From the NCBI GenBank assembly GCA_023389575.1, contig JAEWEG010000066.1:95465-159464 (forward strand): a stretch of DNA of 64,000 bases, in the 5' to 3' direction. Position 1 is the stretch's first letter. The number at the start of each line of letters is the position of its first letter. The DNA comes from Chloroflexota bacterium (lineage in GTDB: Bacteria; Chloroflexota; Chloroflexia; Thermomicrobiales; UBA6265). The translations under genes and the position numbers were made by a program. Below, piece by piece: positions 17,814 to 25,595 of the stretch. The notes under the pieces were generated by a model. It saw only the letters and a program-made list of their open reading frames with translations, did no database searches and was not told where the DNA came from.

Positions 17814-18293
17814 CTACCCTGAGACCGGCGTGTCGTCGGTACGTCGCATCACGCTGAGGATGCGCTGCCAGGGTGGAGCGCCCTGCTCGGCGAAGATGAC
17901 CTTGCCATCCTTGCCGACGATCACCACCGACCGCTGGATGCCCTCGCCGCCCGGCTTGAGCGCCCCATAGGCCCGGGCCACGTCGGCGTTCTCGTCAACC
18001 AGCAGGTCGAAGGTCAGTCCATGCTCCTTGCGGAACGCCTTGTGGCTCTCGGCGTCACCTGGGTTCACCCCGATCGGCTCGATCGCCGCGCCGCGCAGGT
18101 GCTCGAGGTTCTTGCGAATCTGGATGAGCTGGTCCGTGCAGCCGGGCGTGAAGTCCTTGGGATAGAAGACCAGCATCGCCCGCATGAACCCACGAAGATC
18201 GGCCAGGTGAAACTCCGCGCCTTCGTCGTTCAACACCCTGAAGTCCGGGGCCTCCGCCCCAACCTCGATCAGGGTCGTTCCGTCGTTATCCAT
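17814..18293 (-). CDS. Peroxiredoxin (BCP/AhpC-TSA type, 1-Cys)
   Basis: A 159-residue thiol peroxidase that reduces hydroperoxides in the cytoplasm. The peroxidatic cysteine is C52 in FYPKDFTPGCTDQL. The BCP-type resolving cysteine (C-x4-C) is missing and there is no other Cys in the protein, so it should work as a 1-Cys enzyme with an outside thiol. Its ATG directly follows the nadA stop codon (no spacing), so the two are co-transcribed and probably translationally coupled. Pairing with an oxygen-sensitive 4Fe-4S enzyme is sensible because it would lower peroxide damage to NadA; that link is inference. Confidence 0.92.
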   Translation of the reverse strand: MDNDGTTLIEVGAEAPDFRVLNDEGAEFHLADLRGFMRAMLVFYPKDFTPGCTDQLIQIRKNLEHLRGAAIEPIGVNPGDAESHKAFRKEHGLTFDLLVDENADVARAYGALKPGGEGIQRSVVIVGKDGKVIFAEQGAPPWQRILSVMRRTDDTPVSG

Positions 18294-19562
18294 CTATGGC
18301 ACCGCCAGCATTCGGTCAAGCGCGACTCGCGCCTCGGAAGCGATCACGGGGTCTACCGTGATCTGGTTGACAAGTTCACCCTCCACCAGGTGCTCGAGCA
18401 CCCAGAGCATGTAGGCGGGATGAATCCTGTACATCGTCGAGCACGGGCAGATCACCGGATCGAGGCAGAAAATCTTCTTGTCCGGCATCTCGGCCTGGAG
18501 CCGGCGGACGAGATTGATCTCCGTGCCAACCGCCCATGTCGTGCCAGATGGCGCCGCTCGCACCACATCGATGATGTACTCGGTGGAGCCATCCAGGTCG
18601 GACGCCTGCACCACCGGCAACGGGCACTCCGGATGCACGACCACGTTCACATCCGGATAGTCGCGGCGGGCCTGCTCGATCTGCTCGACCGAGAACCGGG
18701 CGTGCACCGAACAGTACCCCTTCCAGAGGAAGACAACGGCGTTCCGGAGCTGCTCCTCGGTGTTCCCGCCGAGCGGCTGGAACGGGTCCCAGACCACCAT
18801 GCGGTCCTGGGGAATGTCCTTCCGAACCGCGGTGTTGCGGCCCAGATGCTCGTCTGGAAAGAAGAAGATTCGCTCGCCACGCTCGAACGCCCAGTCGTAG
18901 ACCCTGGATGCGTTCGACGATGTGCAAACGATCCCGCCGTTTCGACCACAGAATGCCTTCAGCGTCGCCGCCGAGTTCATGTAGGTCACCGGCACGATCC
19001 CCTCGATGCCGAGGCCCTTCAGGGTGGACCAGGCGGCCTCGACGTCCTCGGGCTTCGCCATGTCGGCCATCGAGCAGCCGGCCTCGAGATTGGGGAGGAT
19101 CACCTTCTGGTCGGGCTGTCCCAGGATAACCGCGCTCTCGGCCATGAAATGCACGCCACAGAACATGGTGTACTCGGCCTCGGTCTGCGTGGCGGCCATC
19201 TGCGACAGCTTGTAGGAGTCGCCCTGGAAATCGGCGAACTGGATAACCTCGTCGCGCTGGTAGTGGTGACCAAGGATCGTCAAGCGGCTGCCCAGTTGTT
19301 CGCGTAGCTCTCGAATCTTCTGGTCGCGAATCTCCGCGTCCATCTTGAAGTACGACCGGTCGATCTTCTGCTGCCGAAGCGGCCCGACGCCGTACGCCTT
19401 CAGCTGGTCATACGCGCCAGTGCCCTCTTCCGGCACGCAGGACGCTGGTTCGAGTTGCGGTTCCACGAGCCACAATGTCGGCTTGTCGCCCGCCTTCACG
19501 GCAGCCGGCGAATCGGTCGTGGGCCACATGGTTTTGTTGAGTGTTTCAGTGTTGACCACCAT
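18294..19562 (-). CDS. nadA: Quinolinate synthase A
   Basis: Condenses iminoaspartate with dihydroxyacetone phosphate to quinolinate, the second step of de novo NAD synthesis. The 422 residues carry the three iron-sulfur ligand regions MFCGVHFMAE, IVCTSSNAS and VICPCSTMYRIHP, plus LGHHYQRDEVIQFADFQGDS and HPECPLPVV. The N-terminal 70 residues before the first repeat are longer than in E. coli but usual for this branch. No nadB or nadC is in the window. Transcription appears to start from a promoter at 19631-19660 overlapped by a palindromic operator. A peroxiredoxin gene is coupled downstream. Confidence 0.96.
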   Translation of the reverse strand: MVVNTETLNKTMWPTTDSPAAVKAGDKPTLWLVEPQLEPASCVPEEGTGAYDQLKAYGVGPLRQQKIDRSYFKMDAEIRDQKIRELREQLGSRLTILGHHYQRDEVIQFADFQGDSYKLSQMAATQTEAEYTMFCGVHFMAESAVILGQPDQKVILPNLEAGCSMADMAKPEDVEAAWSTLKGLGIEGIVPVTYMNSAATLKAFCGRNGGIVCTSSNASRVYDWAFERGERIFFFPDEHLGRNTAVRKDIPQDRMVVWDPFQPLGGNTEEQLRNAVVFLWKGYCSVHARFSVEQIEQARRDYPDVNVVVHPECPLPVVQASDLDGSTEYIIDVVRAAPSGTTWAVGTEINLVRRLQAEMPDKKIFCLDPVICPCSTMYRIHPAYMLWVLEHLVEGELVNQITVDPVIASEARVALDRMLAVP

Positions 19563-19630
19563 ACGGTGATGTCTCCTCGCACGATCGAGATCGTGCTGAA
19601 TGGACCGCTCCGGTCCATCGAATTCGCGAT

Positions 19631-19660
19631 ATGATATGAGCGTCCATGAGTAATTGTCAA
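19631..19660 (-). promoter_or_regulatory. nadA promoter
   Basis: Read leftward, TTGACA (-35, 19655-19660) and TATCAT (-10, 19631-19636) are separated by 18 bases. Transcription would begin near 19624, about 60 bases before the nadA ATG. The -35 hexamer is part of the operator copy at 19649-19674, so a bound repressor would block polymerase. Confidence 0.6.
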
Positions 19661-19674
19661 CATGACACTAAGTC
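19649..19674. promoter_or_regulatory. Operator copy 1 in the nadA control region
   Basis: A 26-base element with the palindromic core TGTCA-ACA-TGACA (19655-19667). The same 26 bases recur at 19706-19731 with a single change. The element overlaps the nadA -35 box. The regulator is unknown; NAD-pathway repressors such as NrtR or NiaR are the obvious family candidates. Confidence 0.65.
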
Positions 19675-19705
19675 GAGATTTGAGCCTATTCTGACGCATA
19701 CCAAT

Positions 19706-19731
19706 AGTAATTGTCAATATGACACTAAGTC
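19706..19731. promoter_or_regulatory. Operator copy 2 in the nadA control region
   Basis: Second copy with the core TGTCA-ATA-TGACA (19712-19724), 57 bases from copy 1 and differing from it at one position. It lies about 100 bases upstream of the plus-strand oxidoreductase start, so it may influence that gene as well as nadA. Confidence 0.65.
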
Positions 19732-19827
19732 CTCCCCGGAGTCTGGATCCGGGTCTCGTGAATCGATGGTTGCCTGTACTATCTGGAAAGCGAAAATGTC
19801 CGACGCCTCCCGAGCCAGGAATCCACC

Positions 19828-20763
19828 ATGCCGAATACATCGCTCCGCATTGGCCTCCAGCTTCCAGAAGTCGAATACGTCGCGTCATGGTCCGAATACG
19901 TCGACATGGCCAGATTGGCCGAGGACGCCGGGTTCGACTCCCTGTGGATGGGTGATCACCTGCTCTACCGGAACCCCGGACAGCCCACCACCGGGCCGTG
20001 GGAGTGCCTCACGGTGCTCACCGCGCTGGCGACGGTCACGTCCAGGGTCGAGCTTGGCCCGCTGGTGCTCTCCACCTCGTTCCGCAATCCGGCGATGACC
20101 GCCAAGATCGCAGAGACCATCGACGAGATTAGTGGCGGCAGGTTCGTGCTCGGACTCGGGGCCGGTTGGAACCAGGCGGAATACGCCGCGTTCGGATTTC
20201 CGTTCGGCCATCGCTTCGCGCGGTTCGCGGAAGCGTTCGATATCATCCATTCGCTTATTCGCACCGGCGAAGTGGACTTCTCCGGCACCTATTACGAAGC
20301 CAGCGAATGCGAGATCGTTCCACGCGGTCCCAGAGCCGGTGCCATGCCGATCCTGATCGGCTCCACCGGCGAGCGCATGCTCCGGCACACGCTCGATCGC
20401 GCCGATCAGTGGAACATCTGGTACGCGGACTACGGCAACTCACCGGATGGCCTCGCGCCATATCTCGATCGAGTGGACCGCGTCTGCCGCGAACTGGGGC
20501 GAGATCCGGAAACACTCGAACGATCGGCCGCCGTGCTCGTCACGGCGCCGGGCGGCTCCACACGGTCGACCGGCGCCCACCACGAGCGGTTCATCCCAGG
20601 CATCACCGGCGATCCCCAGGAGGTTGGGCAACAGCTCGCGGCGTTCTCCGCCGCTGGCATCAGTCATCTCCAGGTGGTGCTGGACCCAATCACGCCTTCG
20701 GCCATCGAATGGCTGCGGCCCGCGCTCGACCACGCCAGGACCATCGCATCGGGAGCATCATGA
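19828..20763 (+). CDS. LLM-class (F420-type) flavin-dependent oxidoreductase
   Basis: A 311-residue luciferase-like monooxygenase fold enzyme. LRIGLQLPEV, FDSLWMGDHLLY, VELGPLVLSTSFRNPAMTAK, GRFVLGLGAGWNQAEYAAFG and IPILIGSTGERMLR-type segments fit the F420-dependent branch (TIGR03560-like) more than FMN monooxygenases. The substrate is unknown. AGGA lies about seven bases before the ATG. Its stop overlaps the next start as ATGA, so it is coupled to the HAD phosphatase gene. F420 biosynthesis genes are not in this window. Confidence 0.87.
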   Translation: MPNTSLRIGLQLPEVEYVASWSEYVDMARLAEDAGFDSLWMGDHLLYRNPGQPTTGPWECLTVLTALATVTSRVELGPLVLSTSFRNPAMTAKIAETIDEISGGRFVLGLGAGWNQAEYAAFGFPFGHRFARFAEAFDIIHSLIRTGEVDFSGTYYEASECEIVPRGPRAGAMPILIGSTGERMLRHTLDRADQWNIWYADYGNSPDGLAPYLDRVDRVCRELGRDPETLERSAAVLVTAPGGSTRSTGAHHERFIPGITGDPQEVGQQLAAFSAAGISHLQVVLDPITPSAIEWLRPALDHARTIASGAS

Positions 20764-21491
20764 ATTCCATCCAACGCTATCACCGACAGCACCTCATCCT
20801 CGACGCCGACGACACGCTCTGGGAGAACAACATCTACTTCGAGCGCGCGTTCGAGGACTTCGTCAGATTCCTTGATCACGAGCACCTCACCAGTTCCGAG
20901 ATTCAGGTCATACTCGACGAACTGGAAATCGCCAACCGCGCCACGCACGGATACGGTGCCCGCGCCTTCGCGCGTAGCTTGAGAGACACGTTCCAGCGAA
21001 TCGTGGGTGTTCCGGACAACCATCCTGACCTGGACACCGCCGAACAACTCGGCCTCCGAATCCTCGAAGACCCCTTCGACCTGATGGAAGGCGTCGCCAG
21101 CACGCTTTACGCCCTGCACGGACATCACAGGCTCTACCTGCTGACGAAGGGCCACGATGTCGAGCAACGGCCCAAGATTGAGCGGTCGGGCCTCGAAGAC
21201 AGGTTCGACGCGGTCATCATCACGCCGGAGAAAACACCCGAGACCTACCAAAACACGGTCGACAGCCTCGGGATAGATCCTTCCGAGACCTGGATGATCG
21301 GGAATTCGCCGCGTTCGGACATCAATCCGGCGCTCGCCGCTGGCTTGAACGCGGTCTACATTCCCCACCCGCGCACCTGGCACCTCGAGGTAAAACAACT
21401 CGCGACGCCACCCACCACCGACCGGCGTCTCCTTCAACTCGAGCGTTTCAGCCTGCTCCTGAATGTCTTCGTCCCCACCTACGGCAAGTGA
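20760..21491 (+). CDS. HAD-superfamily hydrolase (phosphatase)
   Basis: A 243-residue cytoplasmic HAD phosphatase. Motif I is LDADDTLWENN (nucleophile and acid Asp), motif II the Thr/Ser near LYLLTKGHD, motif III lysine around EKTPETY, and motif IV WMIGNSPRSDINPALAAG. A helical C1-type cap occupies roughly residues 20-100. The start is an ATG sharing bases with the previous gene's stop (ATGA). The substrate is not predictable; the upstream F420-type oxidoreductase is its only operon partner. A hairpin spans its stop codon. Confidence 0.88.
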   Translation: MNSIQRYHRQHLILDADDTLWENNIYFERAFEDFVRFLDHEHLTSSEIQVILDELEIANRATHGYGARAFARSLRDTFQRIVGVPDNHPDLDTAEQLGLRILEDPFDLMEGVASTLYALHGHHRLYLLTKGHDVEQRPKIERSGLEDRFDAVIITPEKTPETYQNTVDSLGIDPSETWMIGNSPRSDINPALAAGLNAVYIPHPRTWHLEVKQLATPPTTDRRLLQLERFSLLLNVFVPTYGK

Positions 21492-21524
21492 CGCCGGCTC
21501 CGCCGTGATTGGCCGGCCCCGTCA
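21489..21524 (+). terminator. Hairpin spanning the HAD-gene stop
   Basis: TGACG-CCGGC (21489-21498) pairs with GCCGG...CGTCA (21512-21524) with a three-base bulge. There is no clear T-run, so termination efficiency is uncertain. Confidence 0.5.
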
Positions 21525-21851
21525 CGATCGGTACGGAGATTCTCCCCGGCCGCGATCCCATCGTGTCGAGGCGAGTGCAAGCCCCGACATGGGTCTCCCT
21601 TCCCGGAGTAAGTGTGAGACCGTCGCGGCTCCCAACCCAGGCTACCCTCGCCCCTTGCGCTTAGCGGTTGCCGCCACGGCCGTAAGCCATTATTCCTGTA
21701 CGGACATTGAGGAAACGCCATCCGATAGGGCTAGTTGCCTCACGAAATAATCTGGCAACCTTCAGGGCAATAGCGTAGGATCAAGCCAGTGGGGCCTGTG
21801 CCTGACAGGCACAATTCAATTGCTACAAGCTATACAGACTGGTTGGACTTC
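21525..21851 (+). promoter_or_regulatory. Long gene-free leader of the SH3-glucosaminidase gene, possibly structured RNA
   Basis: About 330 bases with no credible gene. Several local pairings are visible: TGTCG-GGC type arms around 21567-21593, GGTCTC/GAGACC at about 21595-21625, GTTGCC (21734-21739) with GGCAAC (21754-21759), and GTGCCT/AGGCAC near 21798-21812. A TATACA at 21831-21836 could be a -10 box close to the gene. Leaders of secreted wall hydrolases often hold c-di-AMP or other riboswitches, but I could not fit a known consensus. Confidence 0.3.
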
Positions 21852-23330
21852 GTGCGCAAGATTTCGGCATGCGTGTTCGTTGCGCTGCTTATCGCGGCAA
21901 TCGCGCCCAATATTCCTTATCCTGGCAACGCGAGCATCGCGGTGGCGCAGACCCCCTCGGCGACCACGACCGACCGGTTGAACCTGCGCGGGGGGCCGGC
22001 TCTGTCGTACCCCGTGATCGCGGTAATCCCGCTCGCCGCGAGCGTTTCGCTGAACGGCCAGGAAACGAACGGATTCCAGTCGGTGACGTGGTCCGGCCAG
22101 TCTGGATGGGCGTTCGGAACGTACCTCTCCATCGACACACCAGCTCCCGCCCCGTCCCAGACCGCCACGACCACCGACCGCCTCAACCTTCGCCGCGAGC
22201 CTTCATTGTCGGGCGCGGTGATCACCGTTCTGCCAATCCAGGCGATCGTGACCCTGACGGGTGAATCGCGCAATGGTTTCAGGCAGGTCACCTGGGGCGC
22301 GTACAGCGGATGGGTCTCGACCGACTACCTGAGCAGTGGCGGCTCCACACCGCCACCGCCCGTGGTCACTCCCAGTCCCAATGGCCAAACCACTGAAAAC
22401 GTGAACCTCCGAACCGGCCCCGGACTCCAGCACTCGGTGATCAGGGTGGTCCCCAATGGCACGCGCGTTGTGCTGACTGGGCAATCCTCGAACGGATTCC
22501 GCTCCGTCTCCGTGAATGGAACCACGGGCTGGCTCTCCGCGGACTACGTGGTCGCCGACGCCGCGGCGCCCGCCCCCACCGAGAAGGTCACCACCACCGA
22601 TCGTCTGAACCTGCGGTCCGGGCCGAACACCACCTCAGCTGTTCTGGCGGTAATTCCGAATGGCGCTTCGGTGGAACTCACCGGGCAGTCATCGAACGGC
22701 TTCCGGTCGGTGTCCTATGCCGGTCGCAAAGGCTGGGCGTTCGAGGCATACCTGACGATTCCCGCCACCCCACCTCCACCGCCACCACCGCCCGTGGTCG
22801 AGGACGCGCCATTCGACGTGACCAACACCATCATTGGCCCGGCCCGCGGCAGCGCGGAACAAGCTCTCGAATATGCCCGCCAGCGTGGCGCGCTGCGCAT
22901 GGACCAGGTCACGCTGTACATCACGGAGATTTATCGCCGGGCGCCACAGGTCGGGTTCGACCCCGCGCTGCTGGTCGCCCAATCCGCTCTCGAAACGAAC
23001 TACTGGCGGAGCGACTGGTGGGTGAATCGTCTGAACCCCGCTGGAATCGGAATCAACGGTGATCCCGCGCAGGAAGCAGCGAGTGCCTACTTTGCCTCCG
23101 GTACGATTTCCGCCCGGGCCCAACTCGCGCACATGCACGCCGAGGTCATTGGCAATCGCCTGCCACTTCCCCCTGTCCTGCAGGGGGTCGATCCCACCTA
23201 CCAGCGGGTGTTCGCCGCCGGGTGGGCCGGAACCATCGTCACGCTCGAAGACCTCTCCGGCACCTGGGCGGTGGATCCTCGCTACCATGAAAAGATCGTC
23301 GTGCGGGCAATCGCTATCTTTGGGCAATAG
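21852..23330 (+). CDS. Secreted cell-wall hydrolase: four SH3 domains plus glucosaminidase domain
   Basis: A 492-residue exported protein. The signal peptide is residues 1-35 (VRKISACVFVALLIAAI..., cleavage near VAQ). Four bacterial SH3 repeats of about 65 residues follow, each with the TTDRLNLRxGP start and GWxxxxYL end, separated by Pro-rich linkers. From residue ~335 a FlgJ/LytD-like glucosaminidase domain appears: GFDPALLVAQSALETNYWRS (catalytic Glu in SALETNY), RLNPAGIGINGDP and YHEKIV. It should cut peptidoglycan glycan strands outside the cell while SH3 domains bind the wall. GTG at 21852 is chosen as the signal-peptide start; an upstream GTG at 21789 adds 21 hydrophilic residues. Its 3' end overlaps the histidine kinase gene by 17 bases, tail to tail. 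Confidence 0.85.
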   Translation: MRKISACVFVALLIAAIAPNIPYPGNASIAVAQTPSATTTDRLNLRGGPALSYPVIAVIPLAASVSLNGQETNGFQSVTWSGQSGWAFGTYLSIDTPAPAPSQTATTTDRLNLRREPSLSGAVITVLPIQAIVTLTGESRNGFRQVTWGAYSGWVSTDYLSSGGSTPPPPVVTPSPNGQTTENVNLRTGPGLQHSVIRVVPNGTRVVLTGQSSNGFRSVSVNGTTGWLSADYVVADAAAPAPTEKVTTTDRLNLRSGPNTTSAVLAVIPNGASVELTGQSSNGFRSVSYAGRKGWAFEAYLTIPATPPPPPPPPVVEDAPFDVTNTIIGPARGSAEQALEYARQRGALRMDQVTLYITEIYRRAPQVGFDPALLVAQSALETNYWRSDWWVNRLNPAGIGINGDPAQEAASAYFASGTISARAQLAHMHAEVIGNRLPLPPVLQGVDPTYQRVFAAGWAGTIVTLEDLSGTWAVDPRYHEKIVVRAIAIFGQ

Positions 23331-24477
23331 CCATCCGGGCCTGGGCGGAGGGGAGACGCACGGTGATGGCGGTGCCCTCCCCCAGCGTTGACTCGGCCCA
23401 CACCTGACCTCCCTGCATCTGAACCAGGTGCTGCACGATGCTGAGCCCCAGTCCCGCGCCACCCTTCTCCCCGATCTCCTCGCCCTGGTAATAGCGATCG
23501 AAGATTTTCTCAAGCACGTCCGGCGGTATTCCCACCCCGGTATCCCGCACGACGATTCGCACCCAGGAAGGGTCCGGATCGCTCTGGACCTGGATGATCA
23601 CCAGCCCGCCAGCCTGAGTGTGCCGGATCGCGTTGTGGAGGAGGTTGTTGATCACCTGGGTGATTCGCGTTTCATCGCCCAGCGCGTCGGGCACGTCCGG
23701 ATCAACCTGAGCGTTCACGCTCACGCGTCCGGTCTTCAGCGCGTATGGGCGAACACTGGCGACCGCGTCATTGGCGAGATCCCCCGCCGAGACCGGGATA
23801 CGCTCGACGGGCAGGACGCCTTCCTCAATCCGCGACGACGTAAACAGGTCCTCGATCAACCGCGAGAGCGTCTGGACCTCATGCTCGATCGCGGCGAACG
23901 ACGTCTCGGTCGCGATCGCATCGCCACCGTCCGAGTGCATCTGCGCATCCAGATGCCCCTTGATCACGGCGATCGGCGTGCGAAGGTCGTGCGAGATGTT
24001 CGCCACGAACGCCCGGCGCTGGCGCTCGGCCGCGCCGAGCTGCGAGGTCAACGCGTTGAAACTCTCGGCGAACCGGCCCAGTTCATCCTCGGTGATGACC
24101 GCCACCTTCTGATCGAACCGACCGGCGGCGATCGCGTTCGAGCCCGCCTCCAGTTCGGATATCTGGTTGAGCAGTTTCCTCGAAACCACCATCGCGGCAA
24201 TGCGCGCCACGATCACCCCACACAGGGTGATGAGCGCGATCTGGATCAGCACGAACACGGTGATCATGGCGAACTGGGGCACCAGTTCGTAGACATCGAC
24301 CGGCTGATAGCCCGCGAGGATGATGATGCTCAGCAGCAGCACGAAGCCGCCCGCGGCGTAGACGAATGTGCTGGCCGTCACCGCCGCCAGGTGCGATACG
24401 GCGAGCCGCATCCTGATCGACCGGCGCATCCGTTGCCGGAGGGTCGGCCGTCTCCGCGACTCGTGATGGTCGATCAC
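23314..24477 (-). CDS. Membrane sensor histidine kinase with a very short outer loop
   Basis: A 387-residue kinase. Two membrane helices (about residues 29-56 and 69-97) enclose an external loop of only about 12 residues, so it has no real extracellular sensor and resembles intramembrane-sensing kinases. HAMP follows (95-150), then the H-box with phospho-His163 in NISHDLRTPIAVIKGHLD, the N-box NNLLHNAIRHT, G1 DTGVGIPPDVLEKIFDRYY and G2 GGAGLGLSIV. Its ATG overlaps the response regulator stop by four bases. The 57-residue membrane peptide encoded at the head of the operon could supply the sensing input. Confidence 0.93.
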   Translation of the reverse strand: MIDHHESRRRPTLRQRMRRSIRMRLAVSHLAAVTASTFVYAAGGFVLLLSIIILAGYQPVDVYELVPQFAMITVFVLIQIALITLCGVIVARIAAMVVSRKLLNQISELEAGSNAIAAGRFDQKVAVITEDELGRFAESFNALTSQLGAAERQRRAFVANISHDLRTPIAVIKGHLDAQMHSDGGDAIATETSFAAIEHEVQTLSRLIEDLFTSSRIEEGVLPVERIPVSAGDLANDAVASVRPYALKTGRVSVNAQVDPDVPDALGDETRITQVINNLLHNAIRHTQAGGLVIIQVQSDPDPSWVRIVVRDTGVGIPPDVLEKIFDRYYQGEEIGEKGGAGLGLSIVQHLVQMQGGQVWAESTLGEGTAITVRLPSAQARMAIAQR

Positions 24478-25193
24478 CGCTGGGGCCTGGCCGTGAAGCG
24501 ATATCCGACGCCCCAGACGGTCTCGATGTAGTCGCCAGGCGACTCGGCGCCGCCGAGCTTTTTGCGCAGGCGCTGAATATGGCTGTCAACGGTGCGGTCG
24601 AAGACCACGGCGTCGCCGCCCCACACCTCCTCGAGCACGAATTCGCGGCTGAACACTCGTCCAGGATTGCTCGCCAGCAGGCGCAGCAGCGCGAACTCGG
24701 TGGCGGTCAGGGACACCATGTCGCCCTGGCTGATCACCTCGTGGGCCGCCACGTTGATCGTGAGGTCCGGAAACGTGATCGTCTCGTCAACCGGCTTCGG
24801 GCTGGAATGCTCGCGAATCATCGCCGTTCGCCGGAGGATCGCCCCGACCCGCGCCTGAAGTTCGCGCATGGAAAACGGCTTGGTCAGGTAGTCATCCGCT
24901 CCCAGTTCCAATCCGAGCACCTTGTCCAGCTCGGTCGACCGGGCGGTCAACATCAGAATCGGGACGGACGCGGTTGCCCGGATTCGCCGGGTCACCTCGA
25001 TCCCGTCGAACCCGGGCAACATGATGTCGAGTAAAACGATGTCCGGTTCGAGCGTCAGGGCCGACTCGACCGCGGTCGGGCCGTCGTGCGCGACGCTGAC
25101 CCTGTGACCCGCCCCTTCCATCTCACGACGGATCAATGCTTCCAGTTCGAGTTCGTCTTCAACGATCAAAACGTGCGCCAATGCCCCGCTCAC
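24474..25193 (-). CDS. OmpR-family response regulator
   Basis: A 239-residue two-domain regulator. The receiver domain has the acidic pocket in LIVEDE, the phospho-acceptor Asp56 in IVLLDIMLPG, Thr in LMLTAR and Lys in LTKPFSM. The winged-helix DNA-binding domain covers about residues 140-236, with LTATEFALLRLLASNPGRVFSRE and VDSHIQRLRKKLG. The start is uncertain: GTG 25193 behind GGGGAAG, or a TTG 12 bases further in; an ATG at 25274 would overlap the small gene upstream and is disfavoured. Coupled to the histidine kinase by an ATGA overlap. Confidence 0.93.
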   Translation of the reverse strand: MSGALAHVLIVEDELELEALIRREMEGAGHRVSVAHDGPTAVESALTLEPDIVLLDIMLPGFDGIEVTRRIRATASVPILMLTARSTELDKVLGLELGADDYLTKPFSMRELQARVGAILRRTAMIREHSSPKPVDETITFPDLTINVAAHEVISQGDMVSLTATEFALLRLLASNPGRVFSREFVLEEVWGGDAVVFDRTVDSHIQRLRKKLGGAESPGDYIETVWGVGYRFTARPQR

Positions 25194-25248
25194 CCTTCCC
25201 CTGCGACTTGAGAACGCCACTGGCGCGAACACCAGTGGCCCAGATTCG

Positions 25249-25422
25249 TTACGCGGCGTTTGGCCGGTGGTCATCGACCGTGTCCATCAGTCCGCCTTGC
25301 ATGACGGTCAGCTTCGGACGGGCCGGTCGCTCCGAAAGTATTTCAATGACCATTGGCGCCACCGCGGTGGCAACGAAGAGCAACGATACTCCAGTGACGA
25401 TGATGGCGGGGATGATGTACAT
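25249..25422 (-). CDS. 57-residue single-span membrane peptide heading the two-component operon
   Basis: A small gene with a strong ribosome site (AAAGGAGAGG, about nine bases before the ATG). The product begins MYIIPAIIVTGVSLLFVATA, forming one membrane helix (about residues 3-27), and ends in a charged ~30-residue tail (SERPARPKLTV ... DDHRPNAA). It is not a recognised family. It lies 55 bases upstream of the response regulator in the same direction. Given the loop-less kinase in the same operon, a role as kinase-modulating or sensing peptide is an attractive guess, not shown. Confidence 0.7.
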   Translation of the reverse strand: MYIIPAIIVTGVSLLFVATAVAPMVIEILSERPARPKLTVMQGGLMDTVDDHRPNAA

Positions 25423-25445
25423 GTGAACGCCTCTCCTTTGAGGTC

Positions 25446-25461
25446 AGGCGGTGTTATCCGC
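25446..25461 (-). repeat. Small hairpin in the leader of the two-component operon
   Basis: GGCGG (25447-25451) and CCGCC (25457-25461) flank TGTTAT some 25 bases before the small peptide gene. Weak, possibly a leader hairpin. Confidence 0.3.
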
Positions 25462-25560
25462 CTCGCTGTTTCTTACTGATTTCAGTATCACGTCCATCTG
25501 TTGTGCGCCGTTCGCCGAATCATCGCGATATCTTGACGATATGTGGCGAAAGTGTTGCGT

Positions 25561-25579
25561 CCACGCCGTTTCAGCGTGG
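25561..25579 (-). terminator. Possible terminator after the Ser/Thr kinase gene
   Basis: CCACGC (25561-25566) and GCGTGG (25574-25579) with a seven-base loop, 17 bases past the kinase stop. A longer, imperfect inverted repeat (TCGCGATAT ... ATATGTGGCGA, about 25526-25552) lies just beyond and may belong to the promoter of the two-component operon. No T-run is evident. Confidence 0.4.
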
Positions 25580-25595
25580 ATATCCGCCGCCAGAA

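Noticed and set aside
18021..19307. 428-codon plus-strand frame opposite nadA and the peroxiredoxin
   Set aside because: Low-complexity His/Arg/Val composition typical of an antisense frame in GC-rich DNA; nadA on the minus strand is unambiguous.
19649..19731. The two 26-base repeats as a minimal CRISPR array
   Set aside because: Only two copies, palindromic core, promoter overlap and no cas genes; an operator pair fits better.
20166..20759. N-terminal extension of the HAD phosphatase by about 200 residues
   Set aside because: The extension is an Arg-rich shadow of the upstream oxidoreductase; the HAD fold starts at the ATGA overlap at 20760.
21689..21815. c-di-GMP-I (GEMM) riboswitch, suggested by AGGGCAA ... 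CAAGCC ... GGGGCC
   Set aside because: The P1b hairpin with its GAAA-type tetraloop and the CGCAAAGC core are missing; spacing does not fit.
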